Made by a program: the position numbers and the translations under genes. From Epiperipatus broadwayi (taxonomy: Eukaryota; Onychophora; Udeonychophora; Euonychophora; Peripatidae): a stretch of DNA of 64,000 nt. Numbering within the stretch: position 1 is the stretch's first letter; each line of letters begins with the position of its first letter. Shown piece by piece: positions 10,311-22,050 of this stretch. The notes under the pieces were generated by a model. The model made no database searches. It worked only from the letters and a program-made list of their open reading frames with translations, and was not told where the DNA came from. The stretch is taken from positions 1,840,001-1,904,000 of the forward strand of contig JAQFVV010000021.1 in the NCBI GenBank assembly GCA_028023455.1, read 5' to 3'.

Positions 10311-11270
10311 TTTATATAAATATTTTATTCAATATATATGTGACAATTTAAAGTTTCCATGAGAAATTAACTAGTTGAATTTAATAGACTAAGGTTACTG
10401 AGTATTTTGTTGGTCAATTATTTATTTTATGTTTTTCTCAACGAATGTTTAATTATATCCCTACATAATGAGTAGATCTTAAGTGATAATTTTTCAATAA
10501 TGATTCTGTATTTCATTTAAGTCATAATGTAATCTAAGAGTTAAATAATCTTTGATACCTTGTTATAATTCTTGATAATTTGACAGGTTTCTTAAATCTT
10601 TATAATACTGCTTCCACAAATATTGCTGAATGGAATAACTGTTTGTTCTGACAAAACTGTCATACATCTCAATAACATTATAAATATTAACAGTAATAAA
10701 AATTAAACTTGATCTAGGTTATTGAACAAAGAACTGTATCAATAATATGTTTAAAAGTTCTTGTATCTGATCAACATAATTTACAAAATTTCTCAAATGA
10801 ACATATAGAATCAAGATAGAGTTTTCTACCAGTTCATTGTAATTGTATTATGTATACTTTTTTATTTAATGATATCATAACTATGCTCACATTGTATACA
10901 CATGTGTTTGTTAAATATACATTATACAAGATTTGCTTAAAATACAAATTTTGGTATCCATACAGATTTGGAACCAAATGATTTAGATAATAGATTATTT
11001 ATGCTGTATTTAAAAATAAATATTTAATGCAGGCATATATGCAAAAATTGTTATACAAATCAAATGTGTTAACTGTTACGAATAATACAATAAAAAGTAT
11101 AGTGATTAGCACATCCACTTGCCATAACCATTACCTTGGATTCAAATTCAGCAAAACAGATCTTAATTTTTATTTCATGATCTTAATTTTTTTCTTCCAT
11201 ATACATAAGGTAATAAACCTACATAGATATCCATCAAACAATGTTTATAAGTGTTGTGTGATTTAGTGTA
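10311..11270. other. No recognised feature
   Basis: AT-rich spacer. The 79-residue frame at 11027-11266 has no recognisable family and spacer-like composition. Confidence 0.45.
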
Positions 11271-11277
11271 GTTGTAA

Positions 11278-11345
11278 ATTACCAGTCTCCAGAGCATAAA
11301 GTCTTTGGATCAACCTTCATTTGACACTTCTGATGCTGTAATTTC
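11278..11345 (+). mobile_element. Possible SINE3 fragment
   Basis: CAGTCTCCAGAGCATAAAGT followed by CTTTGGATCAACC resembles the tRNA-like middle of SINE3 (CAGTCTCTGGAGCATA at 13.5 kb, read on its own strand). Short and diverged. Confidence 0.35.
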
Positions 11346-11404
11346 TTTAAAATTCCCAAGCAATCAAGTCATCATCATCATCATTAGTAATAGTAGTAGT
11401 ATCA

Positions 11405-11408
11405 TCAG

Positions 11409-11448
<40 letters not shown>

Positions 11449-11465
11449 GTTGTTGTTGTTGTTAA
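11405..11465. repeat. (ATT)n(GTT)n microsatellite
   Basis: Uninterrupted ATT repeats passing into GTT repeats. Confidence 0.95.
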
Positions 11466-11523
11466 GCTCCATACATGATCTTTTTTATTACAACGAGATT
11501 ATATATGTTTAATAAATTAAATT

Positions 11524-11525
11524 AA

Positions 11526-11597
<72 letters not shown>

Positions 11598-11656
11598 TTT
11601 ATTTTTGTTGTTGTTATTATTATTATTATTGTTGTTATTATTATTATTATTATTAA

Positions 11657-11728
<72 letters not shown>

Positions 11729-11775
11729 TTTATTTTTGTTGTTGTTATTATTATTATTGTTGTTGTTGTTATTTA
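11524..11775. repeat. Compound (ATT)n/(GTT)n microsatellite, about 250 bp
   Basis: Two long ATT tracts each end in a TTTTTATTTTTGTTGTTGTT unit, so the whole block seems to have been duplicated once. The Leu/Tyr homopolymer frame across it is a repeat artefact, not a gene. Confidence 0.95.
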
Positions 11776-11799
11776 ATAAATATAGTTCAAAAAATAAAG

Positions 11800-12100
11800 G
11801 TTTTATACTAATTTGGGTTGGTTAGATGAATGTTGAAGTAGTTATTCATCCATTGATAAATGCGATTGTAGTATGATGTAATCTTTATACTAACATGAGA
11901 GGTGCTATTCATGTATGCCTTCAACATTACCTTTGTTTTTATGCAGAACATTTTTTAATCATAAAAAAGTTTGAAAATCATAATAGGAATCTCATGCATT
12001 TTTCTTGCAGTTTGCATTCTGACTAGTTCCATATTTTTTTTTTTTTGTAAACTAGATATTTCTTTATGTAAATAAAAGTCTACATTAATATGATATATAT
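11800..12100. other. No recognised feature
   Basis: AT-rich spacer between a microsatellite and a ribozyme palindrome. Confidence 0.4.
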
Positions 12101-12209
12101 ATAAAGAGCCTGCTAATAGCTCTAAACAAGCTTATTTATTTTATTTTTTATGATAAATACTACAAGAGAAAATACCTGAAGCCTTTATCTATGATGGTCC
12201 CCATCCCCA

Positions 12210-12238
12210 GACTGTTTTCGAGCTATGGCTCTCATCAG
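12210..12238 (-). ncRNA. Minimal hammerhead ribozyme motif, one core change
   Basis: On the minus strand: CTGATGA, stem II GAGC/GCTC around CATA, then GAAAA instead of GAAAC, loop CA, GTC. Stem I can form 6 bp between TCCTCA upstream and TGGGGA downstream. Position 15.2 (C to A) breaks the second stem III pair. Confidence 0.65.
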
Positions 12239-12262
12239 TGAGGAGCTAGGACACTAGATTCA

Positions 12263-12291
12263 CTGACGAGAGCCATAGCTCAAAACCAGTC
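12263..12291 (+). ncRNA. Minimal hammerhead ribozyme motif, one core change
   Basis: CTGACGA, stem II GAGC/GCTC around CATA, AAAAC (G12 changed to A), loop CA, GTC. Its partner on the other strand starts 24 bp away, so transcripts of this element carry one motif and the complement of the other. Confidence 0.6.
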
Positions 12292-12429
12292 TGGGGGTGG
12301 GGACCATCATAGATAAAGGCTTCGGGTATTTTCTCTTGTAGCATTTATCATGAAAAATAAAATAAATAAGCTTGTTTAGAGCTATTAGCAGGCTCTTTAT
12401 ATATTACATATCGGTAATACAAGCTATAT

Positions 12430-13540
12430 AGGTCATGTGATATTACATATATATATAGGAGATTGAAAATAAATAAATACATGAAAATATTGTTTAGTAA
12501 TATATAAAATACATCTACGTTTGACATTCAGATCTTTTATAAAATTGTTGTAAATAAAATTTAATAAAATTGAAAATAGTTTTTATAAAATTTCAATTTT
12601 TTGATATTTTTATATTGTTTTTTTGTTATTGTTTGTTTGTTATTTATTTGTTTGCTTATTTCTTTGATCAAATTTATTTAACAAAGCTGTAAACAGTTAT
12701 ATAATTTAGAAGAAAAAATGTATAGCAATATTTGCAGAAAATTAATATTAGAAAAATATATAAATCTATTATAATTTGTGTTAAAGTAAAGATTTTTATG
12801 TGAAAAGATGTAAATACAGATCCAAATGAATGCATTTGTTACTATGGCAATTAAAGAAAAAAGGTTTTAATTGGAATTTAACCTGTCCTCATGTCGGTAG
12901 CAAAAGTGGCTTGAAACATTGAGAAATATCATCCACTGGTAAAACATCTTAATATGTAAACCAAAAAATTTCTGAATCCGTTTCTGATTTAAGAAATCAT
13001 TCCACACACACACAAAAAAAAAAATTAAAGTATTTTGTCTTTCCATTTGATGCTCAAACATTATTTATTCTGATTAATGTGTGGTAATTTTTATTTAATA
13101 CTTATAATATCTGTAAATAATACATAATTCAGACTATATGTAACAGAACAGAAATCATCTGTTTTTGAGAGTTTATTAACGTTATATATTTCATTGGAAA
13201 CTTCAGTCACATTTTGTTCAGTTAATACTTATAACTAAAAAAATAAAACATATAAACAATTACCCATAGGAATATGACATCTTCCTATTCGAAGTGTAAT
13301 TGACAATATATTACAATCATATGTTTTTTATTTGTATAATTCGTGGTTTAACATTTATTTGGCTAATCCATATTAATCTGGAATCGTTACCACTCTACAT
13401 ATAGATATTTACATAGCCATTAACTGATAATTATTGGATAATTAGCTGAATTAAGCTGTATAACTAATCTAATAAAATTCCCCTTTAAATAATAAATAAT
13501 TGAATCATTTTATTGCTTGGGATTCATAAGAAGTTTAAGG
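12430..13540. other. No recognised feature
   Basis: AT-rich spacer. The minus frame at 12867-13061 has no recognisable family. Confidence 0.45.
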
Positions 13541-13542
13541 TG

Positions 13543-13628
13543 TGTAAATGCCAGAACTGAAATTGATCCCGGTCTCCTATGCTCCAGAGACTGACACTTT
13601 GTCACTGCACTTAACCACGCAAGATAAA
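13543..13628 (-). mobile_element. SINE3 copy
   Basis: On the minus strand: GTGGTTAAGTGCAGTGACAA, TGTCAGTCTCTGGAGCATA, then GGGATCAATTTCAGTTCTGG at the B-box position. This copy shows the tRNA ancestry of the family best. Confidence 0.65.
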
Positions 13629-13705
13629 ATGTCCATTCTTTTTAAAGTATTAAATTGTTGATTTTTTTTTTTCTTTACAAAAAAAAAACCTCTCATTATA
13701 ACATT

Positions 13706-13802
13706 TCTTTTTTTTTTTCATATGTCATAGCATCGGCCGGGATGCGAACCCCCAACCGTCTGCAACCAACTACTTGTTTGCAAGGCGGCTGCGATGACCT
13801 GG
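13706..13802 (-). mobile_element. SINE1 copy
   Basis: Poly(T) on the left is the poly(A) tail of a minus-strand insertion. It is followed by CATATGTCATAGCATCGGCC, a B box GGGTTCGCATCC (minus strand), and the tRNA-like arm. The 5' end is missing at about 13802. Confidence 0.8.
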
Positions 13803-14529
13803 TTTATGTTTAGGTTATTGAAAAAATATTGATCTTTAATTAATTATAATATGAGAATTAGTAATCGTACACACACATTATATCAATATTATAAATTTTC
13901 ATTAAACACAACATTCTTAATGACACACTTTATTTTAAATATATTGTTTGCTAGTATTTGACTAAATAACCATTTCTATTAATCTATTTATAATACATTT
14001 CATTTTCTAGCTTAAGATTTTTCAGTTTGTTTACTATGTATCGGAGTCCATTAATTTGGCTTAACTTTACTGATATCTCAGGATTGACTTACCAAATGAC
14101 TGTGCAGTAATCAATTATTGTGGTCATTGTAATTCTAAAGCTTGTTTTATGCGGGAGGAATTCAATCTCATCAGCGAAGCATTTGCAGTATTTGATCTTC
14201 CTTTCTGAAACAGATAAAAAGCTGTTTATAGTTTTAAAATATAGTAAACTTATAATGAAACAAGAAAAGAAACGGTTACAACTGATTTATTAATTTGATG
14301 ATATATAATAGTTAAGATGATAAGAACGTTATACAATGAAAGTAATTATAAAAATAAACAAGTAGTTATTATATTTATATATTTAGTTATACTTAAAACT
14401 TATATTCTACTACAAATTCTTAAAAGCATATGAATAAAAACATTCTGAAAAAGGTAATCGATACCTAAGATGCAATTCTGGCTCAAGCAGTCATTCTTTA
14501 ATTAGCCTAAGTCACAACCTGTCATATAT
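13803..14529. other. No recognised feature
   Basis: AT-rich spacer with no supported coding or repeat signal. Confidence 0.45.
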
Positions 14530-14875
14530 GCCCATTTATTCAGCATTTATTAAGATGGGCTTTGAGCATTCCATCATTAGATTTTCAATGAAATGGACGG
14601 CTGAAGAGTTGTGGGATGGAGTGTTTTGAAGCCTGTCCATTAAAGTATGAAGATTGGCTATCTTAATGTAAGCTGAGCTTTGATTGTACATAGGTGTGGA
14701 GATGATAATCTGGACCAACTGATGAGTACTGGTTTCCTCTTATTGGTGATTATTTATCTTTTCAACATGTGTGTGATCAAGTGTATCAGTGGTATGGGAT
14801 AGCATGGATGGTTGAGGGTCATGGGAAAGTCTGAGTTCAAACCCCTATACATTACATATATAAGTGCAGGTATGA
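14530..14875 (+). mobile_element. SINE2 copy (hammerhead-like plus tRNA-like)
   Basis: Order on the plus strand: GGGCTTTGAGCATTCCATCA, CCTGTCCATTAAAGT, GCTATCTTAATGTAA, then CCAACTGATGAGTACTGGTT (14718-14737) at the hammerhead position, then GTGTATCAGTGGTATGGGAT, a seryl-tRNA-like stretch ending in the B box GAGTTCAAACCCC at about 14834-14846. Related copies are at 28.3 (minus), 36.1 (minus, partial), 38.6 and 49.1 kb. Here the hammerhead part keeps only CTGATGA. Confidence 0.65.
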
Positions 14876-17477
14876 AAAAGCCTGTACTGTAGAGGAAAAA
14901 AATTGTAACCTCATATTAATGTTTTATGTATATTTGATAAAATATAATTTTTAAATATAACTAATGATAATATCCATGCTGAAAAAAATGGAATTAAATT
15001 AATGACACCAGTTATGTTGTATATATATATAGTAATTTTTAAGGAGTTTAAAGTTTATGATTGAGTTTAAAATGATATGATAATCTCTAGCCTAATAAAT
15101 AATTCCTAGTAATCATTTATGTATTTATCTAATGTCAATAGTGATAAAGTTGTAACTTAAAAAACTTTGACCCTTTTAAATCCAAATAAAGTAACTATAC
15201 AGTATATATATGTATTTAACATGATGTTGAAAATTTCTTGTGATATAGCAGTTATCACAACTGCAATTATTAACCAGAACTTGGATTATAAATCTTGGTG
15301 TAAAAATAATTGAAAAGTTTTTTGGTATGCTTAAGAGTCTATTTTTAATAAAGCTGAGCAAATAGTTAAATAGTTAGTTATCTAATATTGATCTTAAATA
15401 AATAAGAAGTATAAAACAATATTTATGTAGTCATTAAAGGTCAACATTAATTTCAACAGCTCCTCCTCTTTTTAAAAAGCAGTAAAATACTAAGCATTAT
15501 TCATCAGACTTATCAAATAAAAAAAGTAAAGGTTGCAATAGATTTTTATATAATATAGCAGCAATATATAAAACTCCATGCTAACGTATATTTTTTAGAT
15601 AGTAATAGTATGAAGTAAAATAAGATGAAAACTGTAAAAAGACTTTCCACTCTAATGTTGATTAATCTAGAATTGACTTCTTTTTCACTTCTATGTTTTG
15701 AGATATAGTGAGATCGTTGTTTTGTAGTAAATTACAAAAGCTGTTTAAAAATGGTTTATTTAAACAGACACATAATTTTTTTATTAATGAAGCAACGTGT
15801 AAAAAAAGATTAAGGAAAAAACCATTGTTGCTTGTGCCAAAATAAGTCTGTTTAGAAAGAATAAATCAAGAACTAAAACCAAACAGAACTTAAAAAACCA
15901 TAATGTTCAGGAAGACTTGATTCTAATAACATCCATAGAAGAAACAGTGATTGGAAACAGAATAGTGGCATAAAAGAGCCTAAAGTAAAGAAGTAAAACA
16001 CAAATAATCAAAAAACATAGAGACTGAAATTTAGAAGAAAAAAAACGTTTTTTTTTTTTATCTATGTAGCATAAACCTTAATATTTTTTTTAAATCCTGA
16101 TGTCTGCATATATTATCTTTGTTTGTTTCATGATAGATATACAACTGTTCACATGAGAGACATTGTTGAATTGGGATTTAGTTGTGAAGTTGTATAAAAT
16201 AGTACAGGATCGGTATGAATTAAATACCTGACAAAAATGGTTCCATAAACTTTTAGGTTAGCTGAAAAAAATTTCAAGATTCTCCTAAGATTGAACTCAA
16301 CTTGTTACCATGGACATAGCAAATGAATATACTGACACTATGCTATGAGTTTTTTTTATAACACATTAACATGAAATTTTTCTGAATGTAATATTACATG
16401 ATTTAGATGCTTGTTCATATGATTCAAGAGATTTCCTTGCCTTATTCTAGAACCATCTACTGTAAAATGAAATATCACTGGATGCCTGATGATGCATTGT
16501 CTTAATATCACTGTTTTCAGACCCATTTTTGGTTTTTACTTCCATCAATGAGGGCTAAAACTCAAAGATGAAACTATTGTAATTATACATTTATCATTCA
16601 TCTTTTTTACTCATTTATACTATTCAAGAAAATAGTATGAAATTCGATAGAGCACTAAAGTTTTGAACCCAAGCTAACTCACTTGCTAAATTAGGTCACT
16701 TTATAGATTTTTTAAAAATCTTAGTTTTATTTTAATAGTAGGCCATCTATCTTTGATGAAGATTTAAAAACTGACACCAGTTTGGAAGTAGTGATGCCCA
16801 TTGATTACTCAAACATACAACAAATGGCTCTAAAATAGATTGAAAAGGTCTGCTGTTGTGACTAAATAAGTTTTGAATATTTAAATCAAATAATAAACTA
16901 GAAATTATATAGATGATTTTGTTTTCTCTCATGGAAATAATGTCATAATACATTTCTTTTTATTCTAATTTTTGATTTAAATATTCAATAATCATTTAAT
17001 ATTTTGTGTTATCTCTTTTTTTGAGCTCTTTGTTTACTGAAATGATATCATCATGGAAGTAGCAATACCATATGATTGAAAATATGTTGTACGATCAGTT
17101 TATGTTTCATTTTATTGGCTAACATTTTGCATATTCAAAATATTGTGATACAAGTTGCTCTGTTGTATTCAACTTCATTAATCAGTTAAATATTAATCAT
17201 CTTGCTTTATGATAACAATTTAAGTGATGATGTACCTAGTAGCATCAATTACTGTAAAAGAATTTATTCAGGGCAGGAATTAAAATGGGCTAAAAATAAT
17301 TAATAACTGGTTAAGTATATTTGCTTCATTACTAGAGCCTGATAAATTCTAATTGAAAGATAAACCAGTTATTTTATTTTTTATAGCATTTTTATCATAT
17401 CAAAATTAGATATACTTTGCCATAATTGTTAATTTCATACTCAGGAATGTTGAACTATTGCATCTGACATTCAGTTA
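14876..17477. other. Mostly unrecognised AT-rich DNA
   Basis: No coding signal that I trust. 16490-16570 and 16745-16850 contain worn pieces of ribozyme element A (TGATG, GACACCAGTTTGG, and a CCCATTGATTACTCAAAC block), too diverged to place ends. A 15.7-15.96 kb stretch has basic-rich short frames without a family match. Confidence 0.4.
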
Positions 17478-17618
17478 ATCATGGCAAACTCTTCATACAG
17501 TAATGCCACCTAAACTAGGGATATTGGATGGGTAAGCTCAAGATAGGGATTTTATGCAAAATCCTTCTGATATTCATTCATTATTATGACTTGCACTAGG
17601 TGGCACTACTGTAGACAG
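17478..17618 (+). mobile_element. Ribozyme element A, centre-deleted copy
   Basis: The left arm end (17478-17516, GGCAAACTCTTCATACAGTA then ATGCCACCT) joins directly to the right arm (GGGATATTGGATG ... GGTGGCACTACTGTA). The central hammerhead pair has been lost. It abuts the truncated LINE1 body at about 17615, and a second piece of the same right arm lies at the far end of that LINE. Confidence 0.6.
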
Positions 17619-19597
17619 GGGAAAACGAATTGAATGAGGCAGAGAAGAAATTGAAAAATGGAAAGGCAAGGTTTTTAGATGGATGGGCAGCAGAGGTGGT
17701 AATGCATTTAGGATATAGGACAAAAGTAAAGTTATTATCCTGTTTTAGTAAGATGGCACAGAATGGAGTTTTGTCAAGTAGGTGGAGTAATACAAAAGTA
17801 AGATTATTATTTAAAGGAAAGGGTAAGGATCATACAAAGTTAAATAATTATAGACCAATAGTGGTAACATCAGTTTTCAATAAAGTTTTTTTTATATATG
17901 GTGGTTAGAAGAGTTGTAAAATGGATGAAAGAAAAGAATGTAGTGGGGGAAATGCAAGGAGGTTTTAGATTAGATGGGCATATAGGAGATAGTTTAATTG
18001 TAGTTACACAACTTATGGCTATGAGTATGAATTCAGTTAAACAGTTATATATGAGTTTTATAGATATAGAGAAGGCATATGATAAAATAAATAGAAATAG
18101 ATTATGGATAATTTTAGCAAATTTGGAAATGGATGAAACTTTAGTAGATATTATTAAGAAATTATATGAAAATAATTACTATATATATCAAATAGGGAAT
18201 ATAGAATCAGTTAAAGTTAAAAATGGGGTAGGACTAAGGCAAGGATGCCCTATGTCACTTATTTTGTTTGTGTTGTATTTGAGTGAAATGGAAAGAGCAA
18301 TAGAAAGATTAGGAAGAGGGATAGACATACGTTAATAGGTTGTAAGAGAGTATATATTTTGTCAGATCTTTTTTTTTGTGGATGATATATATTTTTGTGT
18401 GCAGAAAGAAGAGAAGATATGGAAGTTATGTTGAGGACATGTGCAAGGGTGGGTAAAGAGATAGGGATTAAATTTAGTGAAGAAAAATCCAATATAATGA
18501 TGGTTAATATTGGGGAAAGAGAAGTTGTAGAATTTTTATTGGGAGATATTAAGTTAAGTGTAGTGAATAGATATAGTTATTTGGGAATTATTTTAAGTAA
18601 TCAGAAAAATTATTTGGATGAATGGGAGGAAAAAATGATAAATGAAGCAAAGAAAAGAAAGGGATTGATAAGTAAATTAACAGTGTTTTTATATAATAAA
18701 TATAAGGTAGCTAGAATTATATGGAAGGGAGTTGCAGTAGCAGGGTTAACATATGGTAATGATGCATGATATGTTAAATTACTTAGAAGAAGTTCAAAGG
18801 GAAGTAGAAAGACATGCATTGGATGCAGATGTATGGACAGCAAGGGAGGCAATTCAAGGAGAAATGGGATGGTCAAGTTTTTATATGAGAGGTGCAAAAA
18901 GTAAAATGAAAATGTTTGGTAGATTTCAGTTTATGGATAATAAAAGAATAGCCAAAATAGTATTTAATTGAGTTATGAGTAAAGAGCAGGCAACAAGATG
19001 GGTGAGAAAGGTAATGTGGTATGCAAAAGATTTGGATAAAGAATTTATATCAGCATATTTGTACAAAAGATGGGATAATTGTGTTAGGAGGATTGTTGAG
19101 TATTATAGTGGTAAGGAATGTGATAAAAGAATAGATTTATTAATAAAGAAATAGGGAGTTGGAGAGATGGAGAACTAGTATGGAGAGTAAAAAGAGTTTA
19201 AATATATGTATAGAAATAAACAGAATATTAGGTGTGAGTTAATATATGATAATAGTAAGGAAAGTAGTTTATTGTTTAAGGCTCGAACAGGATCTTTAGC
19301 AACAAGAGAATATACATGTAAATGAAAAATATGGGTGATTTAGTCTGTAAATTATGTAAGAAAGGAATAGAAAATATTAGGCAACTGTTAATTGAATGTA
19401 AATGCTTGAAAACAAAAAGGGCATATATAATGAAGTTATGGATGGATAAATATGAAAAAAGTGATTATACAGAAAGTGGATTATTGGTTTTTATACTGGG
19501 TTTGGTAAAAGATAAGGTGGATTTAGATATAAAGGCCATAGAGTTGACAAAGATTATGTTGTGGAAATGGGATGGAGCAGAATATGGAGAAACTTAG
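17615..19597 (+). pseudogene. LINE1 reverse transcriptase relic
   Basis: Longest coding relic in the window. Blocks in order: ENELNEAEKKLKNGKAR (17621-17680); NYRPIVVTSVFNKVF (17845-17890); frame change; GEMQGGFRLDGHIGDS (17947-17995); FIDIEKAYDKINR (18058-18096); NGVGLRQGCPMS (18224-18258). Stops follow at 18334, then FVDDIYF at 18375-18395, the RT catalytic FxDD motif; YSYLGIILS (18568-18596); GVAVAGLTYGNDA (18730-18768). The C-terminus at 19322-19597 has a cysteine cluster, VCKLCKKGIENIRQLLIEC. The N-terminal endonuclease is missing (5' truncation), and there are at least four frame breaks. Non-LTR retrotransposon; the clade is not certain (resembles RTE/L1-type RTs with YG...A thumb). Both catalytic aspartates survive. 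Confidence 0.85.
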
Positions 19598-19700
19598 ACT
19601 GGGGAATGTAAAATAAATTAGCTAGCAGGTTTCTCTGGGTATAATGGCTGAGTGATTCTTGACTTTGTTTAAAAAGAAGCTACAGTATATCACATCACAT
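19598..19700 (+). mobile_element. LINE1 3' UTR and CATCA tail
   Basis: After the stop come TAGCTAGCAGGTTTCTCTGG, a (G/A)TGGCTGAG block and AGAAGC, then a terminal (CACAT)/(CATCA) repeat at 19686-19700. The same UTR marks solo tails at 1.0, 30.2 and 48.2 kb. A short tandem-repeat tail, not poly(A), is typical of several LINE clades. Confidence 0.75.
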
Positions 19701-19800
19701 GGATGAGTAGGCATTAAATAGTGATTTTATGCAAACATCTTCTTTCATCCAATGATTATTATGGCTTGCATTGGGTGGCACTATGTATGGAAAGTTTATT
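19701..19800 (+). mobile_element. Ribozyme element A, right-arm fragment
   Basis: GGATGAGTAGGCATTAAATA through GGGTGGCACTATGTATGG matches 17523-17620 and the right arms at 47.8 and 55.3 kb. With the copy at 17.5 kb it forms a 95-bp imperfect direct repeat around LINE1. Confidence 0.65.
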
Positions 19801-20059
19801 ACTGTTTTAACAGTATGGGTAAGCATAAGAAATTATGATCATGTGATATTCAGTTAATTGATTTAATATTATTTTTATGTGATAACTTATCATTTATGCC
19901 ATTATATAATTTTAATGCTTTGTTTTACAATTTAGTATAAATAAAAAATATATAAAATCACAATTTATTAAGATGTTTTAAAGTCAAACTCAAATTTTGT
20001 GATAGATTACACATTCACCTAATATTTTTTATAATAAAAATTTTATATTTCTGTGCAAT

Positions 20060-20660
20060 GAATTTTTAGGTATCAAATCTAGAAACTCACAGTAAACTAG
20101 CTAGAGGTAATATAATGTCTTAAAATTATCAAGGTGTTATTTTATCTAATTTATAGTATGGATGTGAAACTTGAATACTTTATTAATGCTATAATAATGC
20201 CATTAGAAAGTGTCATTTAAGGATGCTTTGCAAAATTCTAAAAATACAATGTCAAAAACTTATAGTAGTGAATCCACTATTATAAAATCATACCTTCATT
20301 GGATTGCACATGTAAACATATAAACAATGAAATACTTCTTAAAAGGGTATGTCATAATGAACTTGAACACAGGTTTCATAGAAATAGAAGTTGTCTACAT
20401 TATAAGGATTATCTCACAGACATTCATTCTAAAGAAATACAGTGACAAATGTTTCCATTGGGAAGATATATGTGAGAATAGAATACATTAAAGAATTACA
20501 ATTGCACATAGTATTGAAGTATTTGGGTAAAAGTTTTCTGCTAATGAAACCAAAAGATAATATCGTAAAATATCAACTAATAAAGCTCTTCTGCATCTTT
20601 GCTGTTTGTCAGGTCGCTGTTGACTAAAGTGCCTCCAAAAAAGGGGAGAAGCCAAACAAG
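20060..20660 (+). pseudogene. LINE3 C-terminal remnant
   Basis: Broken frames give YGCET (20158-20172), a CHLRMLCKILKIQCQ block (20213-20260), WIAHVN (20299-20318), the TGFHRNRSCLHYKDYL-like block (20370-20415), and RIHWR.T near 20475-20500. A C-terminal cysteine pair (LCCLSGRC) lies at about 20594-20620. These follow the order of LINE RT C-termini of the YGCETW...RWxGHV...RYKDxL type. The same family, minus strand, is at 61.58-62.01 kb. Stops in every block; dead. Confidence 0.7.
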
Positions 20661-21756
20661 AATAAACATGATCTTTTATACTAATGAACAAATGTACATA
20701 TCAACACTTCTAAACATATCATAACCTTAACCCATTCAATCAGCAATGCATTAAATCTAGAAAATAAGCTAAAATATAGATCATCTAACAAGGATACAAT
20801 GCCAATCAGAAGAAACAAAATATACCTTACATCACTTCATGAAACTGAAACATGGATACTAATATTACCTACTATTAGCACCTCATTTTAATCTTCCCTA
20901 CTGCATTTACCATAAATAGATGTTGGAACTGGGGGAACAAAGAGAATGAACTTTAGAGAAAGCATGCTTCTATGATTTGGTTTTGAAGCTTCAATCAAAT
21001 CACAAATGTTTCCTGTATAAGACATCATCTCAAATATGAACCTTTATTTTTTACATGTTATCTTTCAAAGTATTTCCTTTATATATATGTTAGTTAATTT
21101 ACCAGTCATATTTTTTTGAAGTGAAATCTTGCCGATAACTATTATTTAAAACAATTGTTACAATATGCTTTTGAAAAATTATTTTAAAATTAAAGATCAA
21201 CATTATTATTATTGATATTCACTGCTAATAATAGTTAGCCAATAGAAAACGAAATATATATATTTTTAACAGTAATTATATATAATAAGAAAAGGAAATA
21301 TTTTTTCATAAGAAATAAATATGTTTTTAAAATGTTTATATATGTATTTCTTCTCTGCCGTGTATAATCTTTTAGCATTGTGAAAAGTCAGTTAACCAAT
21401 TAATAACCAGCCATAAAATTTCCATATGATTATAAATTGTTAATATATTTTCTGAATTCAAAAGCCATTTGGTAACACTGTATTTAAATAAAATTTGAAC
21501 ATGGATGGTTCCATAATACTGCTAGATTATTATTATTATTATTTTTACTGATGAAAGAAAAAAGATTGCAAACTAAGAATTAAAAAGTATAAGTTATCGT
21601 ATTCAATAATTATGGTTTTTTTTTTATTTATTAAAATGGTAAAGAAACACAAAAGTTCAAAGGAAAGTAATTCAAAAATGTTTTAATATAAATAAAGTAA
21701 ATATTTTTTAAAAAAAAACTTCATTCAGTAGTCTATAACAAATATGCAGACCAACA
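20661..21756. other. No recognised feature
   Basis: AT-rich spacer with one short ATT run (21525-21545). Confidence 0.45.
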
Positions 21757-22050
21757 TCACTTTTTTTTTCCCATGTGTCATAGCATCAGCCGGGAAGCGA
21801 ACCCGCTAATCCGGGACAACTGCTTGAAAAGCTATGTCGCTGACCTCTCGACCACCAATGCTTGACAATATCACTTTTTTTTTTGAACCCGCAACCCGGG
21901 CAACTGCTTGCAAGTGCAAGGCAGTCGCGCTGACCTCTCGACCACCAATGCTTGACAATATCACTTTTTTTTTCGAACCCGCAACCCGGGCAACTGCTTG
22001 CAAGTGCAAGGCTGTCGCGCTAACCTCTCGACCACCAATGCAAGACACAA
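21757..22050 (-). mobile_element. SINE1, three tandem units of 90 bp
   Basis: One full minus-strand SINE1 (poly(T) at 21761, CATGTGTCATAGCATCAGCC, B box, tRNA-like arm, CCACCAATGCTTGA end) is followed by two more units that keep only the tRNA-like 5' half and a T-run. The marker GACCTCTCG recurs at 21842, 21932 and 22022, so the period is exactly 90. The last two units are almost identical. ACATCAC before and AATATCAC after may be the target duplication, and the same AATATCAC separates the units. The plus and minus frames through it are repeat artefacts. Confidence 0.85.

Larger units (their letters stand above)
12104..12410. mobile_element. Ribozyme element B, palindromic copy
   Basis: Two arms of about 150 bp, nearly identical in inverted orientation: 12104-12250 (minus) and 12256-12410 (plus). 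Each arm reads outward from a hammerhead motif through GGGGATGGGGACCATC-like sequence, AAAGGCTTC.GGTATTTTCT, and AAGCTTGTTTAGAGCTATTA to GCAGGCTCTTTAT. No open frame. Half copies occur at 57.96-58.26 kb, and another palindrome is at 60.4-60.8 kb. The outer flank (TATATAGGTCATGTGATATTAC) recurs near the other copies. Probably a non-autonomous element mobilised by PLE or LINE enzymes; this mobilisation is inference. Confidence 0.75.

Noticed and set aside
11605-11811. 68-residue Leu/Tyr-rich frame
   Set aside because: It is the translation of an (ATT)n/(GTT)n microsatellite.
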